Assembly (NCBI GenBank): GCA_017437705.1
Contig: JAFRYJ010000212.1
Span: 1-13,159, forward strand
Origin: Lachnospiraceae bacterium
GTDB taxonomy: Bacteria; Bacillota_A; Clostridia; Lachnospirales; Lachnospiraceae
DNA length: 13,159 bases
Reading direction: 5' to 3'
Made by a program: the position numbers and the translations under genes. Positions 6,156-13,159 of the stretch are shown piece by piece. The notes below the pieces were generated by a model. The model was not told where the DNA came from and did no database searches. It was given only the letters and a program-made list of their open reading frames with translations. How positions within the stretch are numbered: position 1 is the stretch's first letter; the number at the start of each line of letters is the position of its first letter.

Positions 6156-7724
6156 ATGAAAAGATACTTGATCAGCCGCGTGATCCGCGGCATCTTCTCT
6201 ATTATTATCATGGTGTCCATCATCATGATACTGATCTATTCCGCTCTCGACAGAAACCAGGTATTCGCATCGGATCCCACCTACAGAAATCTCGGAAACA
6301 ATCAGAAGACCGTATACAAGTACAGGAAATGGGCTGAATACGGTTATCTTGATTATGTCACATACTCCGACTATCTCCTGATGCTCAGGAATGACGGGGA
6401 GATAACCGAGGAGCAGAGACTGGACCTTGCGAAATTTGCAAGGACTCCGGACAAGGATTCCGATGAAGTTGCGGAATATGTTGAAAAATTCACGAGGTAT
6501 TACACTTCCGAAGGGTATACGGTGGAAAGACTTGATGCCGTCATGGCGTCGCCTAGCAAGGTGGCCAGCGGCGGCGCGCAGCAGCTGTATGCCTATAAGG
6601 ATATACCTATCATTAAGCGTGTTATAAAGTATTTCGGGGGCCTGGTCACCATCGACAGTGTCCATTATGTAGAGGAGGACATTGAAGACAGGGGACTGAA
6701 GTTCACCCTGCACGACCCCCTGAAGGACGGTGCCTTTTCACCTGCCATCATGGGAAACGGCACCCAGCATAAATATCTTCTTTATTTTGACGATGAATTT
6801 CCTTTTATTCATCAGAACCTCATAACCATCAATCTGGGCAAGTCCTATACGGTAAACCAGGGCATAGACGTTACGGAGACAATGACGGCGACCCAGGGCT
6901 CTTATGTACTTTCGCTTACAAAGTTCCCTACGGGCCTTACGGAGATGTCTGCCGACGACCTTCATACCGCCAGGTATGTAGCCGGATCCAGGGCCTCCAG
7001 CAAGGTATATGAGGAACGATTCGTTGATGATTACACCAACGTTATCACTAAAAAGAACGGACTTTCCAAGATCGGATATTCCTTCGTAATAGGAATCATT
7101 TCGGTCCTTTTAGCATATCTTCTGGGCATTCCCCTTGGAATACTCATGGCCAGGAAGAAGGACAAGATCACGGATAAGATCGGTATGCTTTATATCATCT
7201 TCATCTCCGCCGTACCTTCACTGGCGTATATCTTCATGTTCAAGGCAATAGGCGGAAAGCTTGGTTTCCCGACTACATTTGACATGGAATCGGGCAGCCT
7301 TCTTATTTATGTCCTTCCCATCGTTTCGCTGGCGCTGCCTTCGGTGGCAGGCCTTATGAAATGGCTGAGGAGGTACATGGTCGATCAGATGAATTCCGAC
7401 TATGTCAAGTTTGCAAGATCCGGAGGTCTTACCGAGAGGGAGATCTTCAGCAAACATATACTTAAGAATGCCATCATTCCCATTGTTCACGGCGTACCGG
7501 GCAGCATTCTCGGCGCTTTAGTAGGAGCCATCATCACGGAGCGAGTTTACGTCGTTCCCGGTGCCGGTAATCTGCTGACGAAAGCTATCAACATGTACGA
7601 CAACGGAGTTATAGTGGGCGTATCGCTGTTCTATGCGGTGCTTTCCGTATCAGCCATCATTCTCGGTGACGTCCTCATGTCCATTGTCGATCCGCGAATC
7701 TCATTCACATCGAAAGACAGGTAA
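6156..7724 (+). CDS. oppB: Oligopeptide ABC transporter permease OppB/AmiC-like with large external domain
   Basis: A 522-residue inner membrane permease of the peptide importer. Helix 1 (about 10-30) is followed by about 270 mostly polar residues (31-303), predicted outside the cell. The usual BPD_transp_1 core follows, with helices from KIGYSFVIGIISVLLAYLLG at about 305 onward. The ATPase-contact EAA loop is DYVKFARSGGLTEREIFSKH at about 415-434, followed by KNAIIPIVHGVPG. Ordinary OppB proteins are near 310 residues. AmiC of streptococci (about 500) has a similar external insertion, so this architecture is known. I chose ATG 6156 because GGTGA at 6146-6150 is correctly placed for it; GTG at 6147 in the same frame is a less likely alternative adding three residues. 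Confidence 0.92.
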   Translation: MKRYLISRVIRGIFSIIIMVSIIMILIYSALDRNQVFASDPTYRNLGNNQKTVYKYRKWAEYGYLDYVTYSDYLLMLRNDGEITEEQRLDLAKFARTPDKDSDEVAEYVEKFTRYYTSEGYTVERLDAVMASPSKVASGGAQQLYAYKDIPIIKRVIKYFGGLVTIDSVHYVEEDIEDRGLKFTLHDPLKDGAFSPAIMGNGTQHKYLLYFDDEFPFIHQNLITINLGKSYTVNQGIDVTETMTATQGSYVLSLTKFPTGLTEMSADDLHTARYVAGSRASSKVYEERFVDDYTNVITKKNGLSKIGYSFVIGIISVLLAYLLGIPLGILMARKKDKITDKIGMLYIIFISAVPSLAYIFMFKAIGGKLGFPTTFDMESGSLLIYVLPIVSLALPSVAGLMKWLRRYMVDQMNSDYVKFARSGGLTEREIFSKHILKNAIIPIVHGVPGSILGALVGAIITERVYVVPGAGNLLTKAINMYDNGVIVGVSLFYAVLSVSAIILGDVLMSIVDPRISFTSKDR

Positions 7725-7729
7725 TTATC

Positions 7730-8710
7730 ATGAATAATAATGAGTTAGTAAGTCTTGATGATCTGAATATGAGTGAAGAGGAGCTTTTCTCAAAAGTGGA
7801 TCACGATAAGCTTGAGTCAGAGAAGATCACGGCGCCCAGATATTCATACTGGCGTTCCGTGTTCCGTGTATTCTTCAGGAACAAGCTGAATGTGGTGATC
7901 CTGATCCTTTTCGCCATAATCATCATCTTCTCATACGTATATCCCATGGTTTCGGGATACGACCGTTTTGCCAATCTTATGGATGCATCGGCAAAGCATC
8001 TCTCACCCGGGCAGGCAATGGATAAGTTCGGACACAATATCCACTGGATCCTTGGTACCGGCGCTTCGGGCGAGTCGACCTTTGATGCCATATGGCACGG
8101 CGCCAGGATATCCATATCGCTGGCCTTCATATGCGCGGCCATAAATATGACGATAGGCGTTGTTGTAGGAGCCATTTGGGGCTTCTCAAAGAGAGTGGAC
8201 AAGGTAATGACGGAGGTGTACAACATCATTGCCAATATCCCTTACGTCCTTCTTGTAGCCGTTATGGTTCTCATATTCGCGCCTTCATTCTGGACGATGG
8301 TATTTGCCCTTACGATCACAGGGTGGATAGCCATTGCATACTTTATTCGTACCCAGGTCATCATCATACGTGACAGGGAGTACAACCTGGCATCCAAGTG
8401 CCTGGGAACATCAACGGTAAAGATAGCGCTTAAGAACATCCTTCCGTTCATGACATCCGTTATCGTTACCCTTGCCGCCACGGAGATACCTTCATACATT
8501 TCCTATGAGGTATTCCTTTCCTATATCGGCATGGGCCTTTCGGAGATGTCGCTGGGCAAGCTGATCTACAGTGCGGAGCCGTCCATGGTTACGCCGGGCT
8601 GGGAGATCGAGTTCTGGGCGCCCGTTGCCATAGCATCCTTCATTACGATCGTACTTTATGTCGTGGGTCAGAACCTCGGTGATGCTTCCGATCCCAGGAC
8701 GCATATGTAA
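7730..8710 (+). CDS. oppC: Oligopeptide ABC transporter permease OppC/AmiD-like
   Basis: A 326-residue permease partner of OppB. An acidic cytoplasmic N-terminus leads into the OppC_N-type first helix (about 54-73). Next comes ILGTGASGESTFDAIWHGAR, the counterpart of the family's FGTD-G-D-F--GAR motif, with the aspartates replaced much as in AmiD. The core helices include VDKVMTEVYNIIANIP. The EAA loop is EYNLASKCLGTSTVKIALKN at about 217-236. The protein ends in VVGQNLGDASDPRTHM, the classic OppC/AmiD C-terminus. The gene starts five bases after oppB with only a weak AGG as ribosome-binding site, so translation is probably coupled to oppB. Confidence 0.95.
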   Translation: MNNNELVSLDDLNMSEEELFSKVDHDKLESEKITAPRYSYWRSVFRVFFRNKLNVVILILFAIIIIFSYVYPMVSGYDRFANLMDASAKHLSPGQAMDKFGHNIHWILGTGASGESTFDAIWHGARISISLAFICAAINMTIGVVVGAIWGFSKRVDKVMTEVYNIIANIPYVLLVAVMVLIFAPSFWTMVFALTITGWIAIAYFIRTQVIIIRDREYNLASKCLGTSTVKIALKNILPFMTSVIVTLAATEIPSYISYEVFLSYIGMGLSEMSLGKLIYSAEPSMVTPGWEIEFWAPVAIASFITIVLYVVGQNLGDASDPRTHM

Positions 8711-8719
8711 GGAGGGGCC

Positions 8720-10468
8720 ATGGAAGACAGAAATATTATTTTATCCATTAAAGACCTGGAAGTTAAATTCCGTGTCAGAGGCCGTATCCTTACAGCCATA
8801 AGAGGCGTTTCTCTGGACGTTTACGAGAATGAATCCATAGCCATAGTAGGCGAGTCGGGTTCCGGCAAATCCGTTTTCACAAAGACCTTTGCAGGCATGC
8901 TTGATTCCAACGGATTTATATCTAACGGCAGGATCATTTTTGACGATCCGGAGCTGGCGGACACCCATCTTAACAAAAGCTCATCCTTTGCGGGGCTTAT
9001 CACCCATGCGGAGGAAAAGCTCAACGAGTTTGCAAAGCTTCAGCACGGCTCGCAGACCTACAAGGCCCTGCTGGATCTGGAGTCCGAGAACAACGCCAGA
9101 AAAGTGCTTTCCGACGAGGAAGACAAGGCGTTCACAGTCAGAATAGACGAGATCCAGTATCAGAAGGCGGAGACCTTCAACCTTAAGCAGACCCTGGACA
9201 CCAAAACGGAGAAGGACAGGATAAAAGAGCTGGCTCTTAAGATCAAGGATTACGACAGGCAGCTCAAGAAGGTCGAAGAAGAGAAGAGGTCTGCCATAGC
9301 TGAGCACAAAAAGCTCTACGAAGCAGACGAAGCTTATAAAAAGAGCTATGCCGACAGAAAGGCCGAGCTGGAGCACAGGTATGCGGAAGAGATCAAGGCC
9401 GACATCACGGAAGGCGACAGGCACAGAAACGAGATCCTTGCCAAGGAGGTAGTTCTCTCCGTAGGGCGTTATCCCAGCCTGAAGAGGAAAAAGGCCTACA
9501 ACAAGCTTCTGGATGAGCTCAAGAAGGCATATGAAATGGGCGTCGACCTGGATGATGAGACAACAAGGAACCAGGTCTTTGACACCGTGGCTTTCCGTGT
9601 CAAGTATCTCGATGAAACGGAAGACAAGCTTCACGGCACCTGCATCCTGAACCTTGCAAACATCAGGAACCAGAACGACTGGACGGAGATCAGAGGCAGG
9701 AAGATCGCAACGGTATTCCAGGATCCCATGACCTCCCTGAACCCGGTCCTTACCATAGGAAAACAGATATCGTCGATAATCATGAAGCATCAGGGATGCC
9801 AGGAGGTTGAGGCCAGAAAGAGGGCCCTTATCCTCATGCACAAGGTAGGTATTCCCAATCCCGAAAAGAGATACGACGATTATCCCTTCCAGTATTCGGG
9901 CGGAATGAGGCAGAGGATAGTTATAGCCATTGCCCTTTCCTGCCAGCCCAGGATACTTATATGCGACGAGCCCACAACGGCCCTCGATGTTACGATCCAG
10001 GCCCAGATCCTGCAGCTCCTCAAAGACCTGCAGAGAGACCTGGGATTCACGATCGTGTTCATAACCCACGACCTGGGCGTCGTTGCGAATATTGCCGACC
10101 GTGTAGCCGTTATGTATGCGGGCCAGATCGTAGAGGTAGGCAAGGTAGACGAGATATTCTTCGATTCAAGGCATCCGTATACATGGGCGCTCCTGCAGTC
10201 GCTGCCTCAGCTGGCTACCAGGAACACGGAGCTCTATTCCATCACCGGTACGCCGCCTTCACTTTACAACAAGATCGTCGGCGATCCCTTTGCACCCAGA
10301 AATCCCTACTGCATGAAGATCGACACTCTTAAGGAGCCGCCGATGTTCAGAGTAACGGATACACATTATGCGAAGACATGGCTCCTGGATCCCAGATCGC
10401 CGGAGATAAAGCGTCCGGAGTTGATCGAGGATATCCACGAGAAATTCCTCGGCACATTAAATCTTTGA
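8720..10468 (+). CDS. oppD: Oligopeptide ABC transporter ATPase OppD/AmiE-like with ~230-residue insertion
   Basis: One of the two cytoplasmic ATPases of the importer, 582 residues against about 350 for AmiE. Walker A is GESGSGKS at 44-51, the Q-loop [12 protein letters not shown] begins at 332 with Gln334, the signature is YSGGMRQR at 392-399, and Walker B is ILICDEP with Asp416/Glu417. The H-loop ITHDLGV and the C-terminal [19 protein letters not shown] and [14 protein letters not shown] follow AmiE closely. The excess length sits between residues about 78 and 318, where relatives have only a short loop before [11 protein letters not shown]. Residues about 162-228 of the insert are Glu/Lys-rich and look like a coiled coil; the rest looks helical and charged. 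All ATPase motifs are intact, so the protein should be active. GGAGG follows the oppC stop directly, four bases from the ATG. Confidence 0.93.
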   Translation: MEDRNIILSIKDLEVKFRVRGRILTAIRGVSLDVYENESIAIVGESGSGKSVFTKTFAGMLDSNGFISNGRIIFDDPELADTHLNKSSSFAGLITHAEEKLNEFAKLQHGSQTYKALLDLESENNARKVLSDEEDKAFTVRIDEIQYQKAETFNLKQTLDTKTEKDRIKELALKIKDYDRQLKKVEEEKRSAIAEHKKLYEADEAYKKSYADRKAELEHRYAEEIKADITEGDRHRNEILAKEVVLSVGRYPSLKRKKAYNKLLDELKKAYEMGVDLDDETTRNQVFDTVAFRVKYLDETEDKLHGTCILNLANIRNQNDWTEIRGRKIATVFQDPMTSLNPVLTIGKQISSIIMKHQGCQEVEARKRALILMHKVGIPNPEKRYDDYPFQYSGGMRQRIVIAIALSCQPRILICDEPTTALDVTIQAQILQLLKDLQRDLGFTIVFITHDLGVVANIADRVAVMYAGQIVEVGKVDEIFFDSRHPYTWALLQSLPQLATRNTELYSITGTPPSLYNKIVGDPFAPRNPYCMKIDTLKEPPMFRVTDTHYAKTWLLDPRSPEIKRPELIEDIHEKFLGTLNL

Positions 10469-10474
10469 AAGGAG
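10468..10474 (+). promoter_or_regulatory. oppF: Ribosome-binding site that fixes the oppF start
   Basis: AAAGGAG, overlapping the oppD stop by one base, lies eight bases before ATG 10483. It favours this start over the in-frame ATG at 10378, which would overlap oppD by 91 bases and add 35 residues without family resemblance. Confidence 0.8.
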
Positions 10475-10482
10475 AAGCTCGG

Positions 10483-11778
10483 ATGAAAACAGATACAGCT
10501 GCTCATCTGCCTGAAAAAGGCCCCGTCAATGAAGACGGAAGAGAGATCCTCCTTTCCGTAAAGAACATTGACATTACATTCGGCAAGGGTGATGATGCCG
10601 TACGTGCGGTTAAGAACGCCTCCTTTGATATTTTCAAGGGCGAGACGCTTTCACTGGTAGGCGAGTCCGGATCGGGCAAGACCACCATCGGACGTGCACT
10701 TATCAGGGTAAATCCCCTTGCAGCCGGTGAGATACTCTACAAGGGTGTACGTATTTCCGGCAAGATCCCTCATTCCCTGGACAGGGAAGTCATAAGGAAC
10801 ATACAGATGGTATTCCAGGATCCCGCGGCATCTCTTAACGAGCGTGCAACGGTGGATTACATCATCTCAGAGGGACTTTATAACTTCCATCTTTTCGAAA
10901 ATGAGGCGGACAGGGTAAGAAAGGTCGAAAAGATCGTGGACGAGGTAGGATTGCTGCCCGAGCATCTTACGAGATACCCCCACGAGTTCTCCGGAGGTCA
11001 GAGGCAGAGGATCGGCCTGGCCCGTGCCATGGTCATGGAGCCCGAATTCGTTGTTGCCGACGAGCCCATCTCGGCTCTGGACGTGTCGATACGTGCCCAG
11101 ATCCTGAACCTTATGAAGAAGTTCCAGAGGGAACAGAACATAACATACCTGTTCATAGCCCACGACCTTTCGATCGTACGTTACATTTCGGACAGGATCG
11201 CCGTTATCTACAAGGGTGATATCGTGGAGATCGCAGAGCCCGAGGAGCTTTTCGACTTCCCTCTGCATCCCTATACCAGATCCCTTATCTCGGCCGTTCC
11301 CGTACCTGATCCGCTGATCGAAAAGAGCAAGAAGCTTATAACCTACGATCCCAGCGTTCACGATTATTCCGAAGACGGACCGGAGATGGTCGACATCGGC
11401 CATAACCATTTCGTTTACGGCAATAAGAAGGAGATCGAAGAGTATAAGGAACTGAGGGAAAAGGGCGAGAAGATCAAGTCCATAATCCTTCTGAGCCCCG
11501 AGGAGGCCGAGGCTGAAGCCGAGAGGAAGAGGCTGGAGGACAGCATTATGCCGGAGAACGAGTTCATCGATGCTCCGATCCACGACACCGGAAACAAGTG
11601 GTATGGCGTGCTTTCATTCTTCCTGCCGATCATCGGACTTATAATGGCATTCCTGTTCAGGCGGCACAATTACATGAGGAACCACAGGATAACGAAGAAG
11701 TGGTCGATCATATCACTTATAGTTATCGCGGTCATTGTAGTCATCTTCCTGATATGTCTGTTGATAGCAGCACTTTAG
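10483..11778 (+). CDS. oppF: Oligopeptide ABC transporter ATPase OppF/AmiF-like with C-terminal membrane hairpin
   Basis: The second ATPase of the importer, 431 residues against about 310 for AmiF. Walker A is GESGSGKT at 60-67, the Q-loop is [12 protein letters not shown], the signature is FSGGQRQR at 169-176, Walker B is [11 protein letters not shown] with Asp193/Glu194, and the H-loop His227 is in [23 protein letters not shown] and the GHNHFVYGN segment are normal OppF C-terminal features. After that come a charged helical stretch (about 320-365) and two strongly hydrophobic segments, about 373-392 and 407-431. These are separated by a basic loop ([14 protein letters not shown]), ending [10 protein letters not shown] membrane-embedded tail is not expected on an OppF ATPase. 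The basic loop suggests that the hairpin turns on the cytoplasmic side with both ends outside, or that the first segment is only peripherally inserted; topology is not settled by sequence alone. Confidence 0.93.
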   Translation: MKTDTAAHLPEKGPVNEDGREILLSVKNIDITFGKGDDAVRAVKNASFDIFKGETLSLVGESGSGKTTIGRALIRVNPLAAGEILYKGVRISGKIPHSLDREVIRNIQMVFQDPAASLNERATVDYIISEGLYNFHLFENEADRVRKVEKIVDEVGLLPEHLTRYPHEFSGGQRQRIGLARAMVMEPEFVVADEPISALDVSIRAQILNLMKKFQREQNITYLFIAHDLSIVRYISDRIAVIYKGDIVEIAEPEELFDFPLHPYTRSLISAVPVPDPLIEKSKKLITYDPSVHDYSEDGPEMVDIGHNHFVYGNKKEIEEYKELREKGEKIKSIILLSPEEAEAEAERKRLEDSIMPENEFIDAPIHDTGNKWYGVLSFFLPIIGLIMAFLFRRHNYMRNHRITKKWSIISLIVIAVIVVIFLICLLIAAL

Positions 11779-11788
11779 GAAATTCCAC

Positions 11789-11815
11789 GGAAACGCTGAC
11801 TCGGTCAGCGTTTCC
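11789..11815 (+). terminator. Hairpin terminator after oppF
   Basis: GGAAACGCTGAC and GTCAGCGTTTCC are perfect 12-base arms around a TCG loop, ten bases after the oppF stop. The T-run is inside the 3' arm and the following TTATAAT is only partly T-rich. It probably ends the opp transcript, perhaps incompletely, since asnB starts 29 bases later. Confidence 0.75.
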
Positions 11816-11822
11816 TTATAAT
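11796..11822 (+). promoter_or_regulatory. Possible asnB promoter overlapping the opp terminator
   Basis: A perfect TATAAT at 11817-11822 lies directly after the terminator stem. The only -35-like hexamer is CTGACT (11796-11801) at a short 15-base spacing, inside the hairpin. A start near 11829 would leave a leader of about 15 bases containing the AGAGGA ribosome-binding site (11834-11839). Read-through from opp is the alternative source of asnB message. Confidence 0.35.
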
Positions 11823-11844
11823 CAAGAACAAAAAGAGGAACGAT

Positions 11845-13159
11845 ATGTGCGGATTTGCAGGATTTTACGGACCCGATGAATTAGACAGAGAGAGCGTTAT
11901 AAATGATATGTCGGAGCGCATCGCCCACAGAGGACCCGATTCCAGCGGGACTTTCCTGGAGGATCAGGTGGCGCTTGGTTTCAGGAGGCTCTCCATCATA
12001 GACCTGGCGGGCGGAACGCAGCCTTTGCATTCCGCCGACGACAGGTATGTGATCGTCTTCAACGGCGAGATATACAATTACAAGGATCTGAGGAAGGAGC
12101 TCACGGAGAAGTTTTATGTCTCATTTGCCACAGACTCCGACACGGAGACCATCATCGAGGTCTACAGGAGATACGGCGAAAACACGGCATCGAAGCTCCG
12201 CGGCATGTTTGCCTTCGTTATCTACGACAGGGAGAAGAAGACCCTTTACGGCGCCAGGGATTACTTCGGCATTAAGCCCTTCTACTACACCATGCAGGGA
12301 AATAACTTCGTTTTCGGTTCTGAGATCAAATCATTCCTTGATTATCCGGGATTCGAGAAGGAGATCAATCCCGACGCGCTGAAGATGTACCTTGTTTTCC
12401 AGTATTCTCCCCTTAAGGAGACCATCTTCAAGGGCGTTTACAAGCTGCCCCAGGGTACGTATTTCACATATAAGAACGGTGAACTGAAGACCGTAAGGTA
12501 TTTCGAGACCACCTTCGATCCCAAAAAGCGCTCTTTTGATGATGCCGTAAACAGGATCGACGAGATCGTGGAGTCTTTCGTGGAGTATCATAAGATCGCC
12601 GATGTCGAGGTCGGCGGATTCCTTTCCGGCGGCGTGGATTCCAGCTACATCACCTCTGTGGCAAAGCCTCAGAAGACATACTCGGTGGGCTTCAATCTGA
12701 AGGGCTTCGACGAGACCAGCCTGGCAGGAAACCTGTCGGATATCCTGGGGATCTCAAATAAGATCAGGGAGATCACCCCGGATGAATTCTTCGATGCGCT
12801 TCCCAAGGTGCAGTATTTCTCGGACGAGCCCCACGCAAACCTTTCCGCAGTGCCTCTTTTCTTCCTTTCGGAGCTTGCCGCAAAGGACGTAAAGGTGGTT
12901 CTTTCCGGCGAGGGTGCGGATGAATTCTTCGGCGGCTACGACTGGTACATAGAGAGCGAAGCATCAAGAAAGTACAGAAAGATGCCCAAGGGCTTCAGGA
13001 ACGCCATGTCGAAGACCCTGGGAAAGATCCCCCAGTCCCATATAAAGAGATTCTTCAAGGCTAATAATGAAGAGGTGGAGGATACGTATATCGGCCAGGC
13101 TTTCATCATGAGCGACAAAGAGGCGAATTATTACCTCACACCCGCATACAAGAGGGACA
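11845..13159 (+). CDS. asnB: Asparagine synthetase (glutamine-hydrolysing), 5' part; gene runs off the window
   Basis: Converts aspartate, glutamine and ATP to asparagine, glutamate, AMP and pyrophosphate in the cytoplasm. The start MCGFAGF exposes Cys2, the class II glutaminase nucleophile, after removal of Met. AHRGPDSSG and VFNGEIYNY (Asn73, Gly74, Glu75) form the glutamine pocket, followed by GMFAFVIYD and ARDYFGIKPFYY. The synthetase domain follows, with the pyrophosphate-binding SGGVDSS at 261-267 and LSGEGADEFFGGYDWY from residue 353. The frame is open for 438 complete codons to the window edge; full-length relatives have about 600 or more residues, so roughly a quarter to a third is missing. 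AGAGGA at 11834-11839 is the ribosome-binding site. No functional link to the peptide importer is evident apart from nitrogen metabolism. Confidence 0.95.
   Translation, partial: MCGFAGFYGPDELDRESVINDMSERIAHRGPDSSGTFLEDQVALGFRRLSIIDLAGGTQPLHSADDRYVIVFNGEIYNYKDLRKELTEKFYVSFATDSDTETIIEVYRRYGENTASKLRGMFAFVIYDREKKTLYGARDYFGIKPFYYTMQGNNFVFGSEIKSFLDYPGFEKEINPDALKMYLVFQYSPLKETIFKGVYKLPQGTYFTYKNGELKTVRYFETTFDPKKRSFDDAVNRIDEIVESFVEYHKIADVEVGGFLSGGVDSSYITSVAKPQKTYSVGFNLKGFDETSLAGNLSDILGISNKIREITPDEFFDALPKVQYFSDEPHANLSAVPLFFLSELAAKDVKVVLSGEGADEFFGGYDWYIESEASRKYRKMPKGFRNAMSKTLGKIPQSHIKRFFKANNEEVEDTYIGQAFIMSDKEANYYLTPAYKRD

Noticed and set aside
8981..10069. 362-codon minus-strand open frame inside oppD
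   Set aside because: The sense strand carries intact ATPase motifs; the antisense frame is a by-product of codon bias and has no recognisable domain.

Overview
The window looks like ordinary chromosome of an anaerobic Gram-positive Bacillota, most likely a Lachnospiraceae-type Clostridium relative. The protein families and gene order, strong GGAGG ribosome-binding sites, frequent AGG arginine codons, G+C of about one half (by eye) and standard-code stops support this. The genus cannot be named from the sequence. All recognised genes are on the + strand.

Left part (2-3305): the 3' end of a nucleoside-import operon of the NupOPQ/BmpA-type ABC family. It contains the end of the ATPase, permease P with a long acidic tail, and permease Q. 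A class II thymidine kinase (tdk) follows, so nucleoside uptake and phosphorylation appear to be coupled. Permease Q is cut by an in-frame TGA at 2538-2540, and the missing last membrane helix and tail remain readable in the same frame to 2681. A hairpin at 3329-3363 closes this unit. A gene-free stretch (3364-3774) then holds a G+C-rich block of mutually complementary short repeats followed by an A+T-rich promoter region.

Centre (3775-11778): a complete five-gene oligopeptide ABC importer of the Ami/Opp type, oppA-oppB-oppC-oppD-oppF. A strong intrinsic terminator separates the binding-protein gene from the membrane and ATPase genes. Several parts depart from the usual plan. The lipoprotein OppA reads as a circular permutation: the segment that normally ends AmiA-like proteins sits directly after the lipoprotein signal, and the protein stops where that segment would normally begin. 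OppD carries an insertion of about 225-235 residues, partly coiled-coil-like, between Walker A and the Q-loop. OppF ends in two predicted membrane helices. OppB has a large external domain between its first two helices, a trait shared with streptococcal AmiC.

Right part (11789-13159): a perfect 12-bp hairpin ends the opp operon. A class-II-glutaminase asparagine synthetase (asnB) begins 29 bases later and runs off the window end.

The points most worth following are the permuted OppA, the OppD insertion and the OppF membrane tail, which occur together in one operon, and the interrupted NupQ-like permease.
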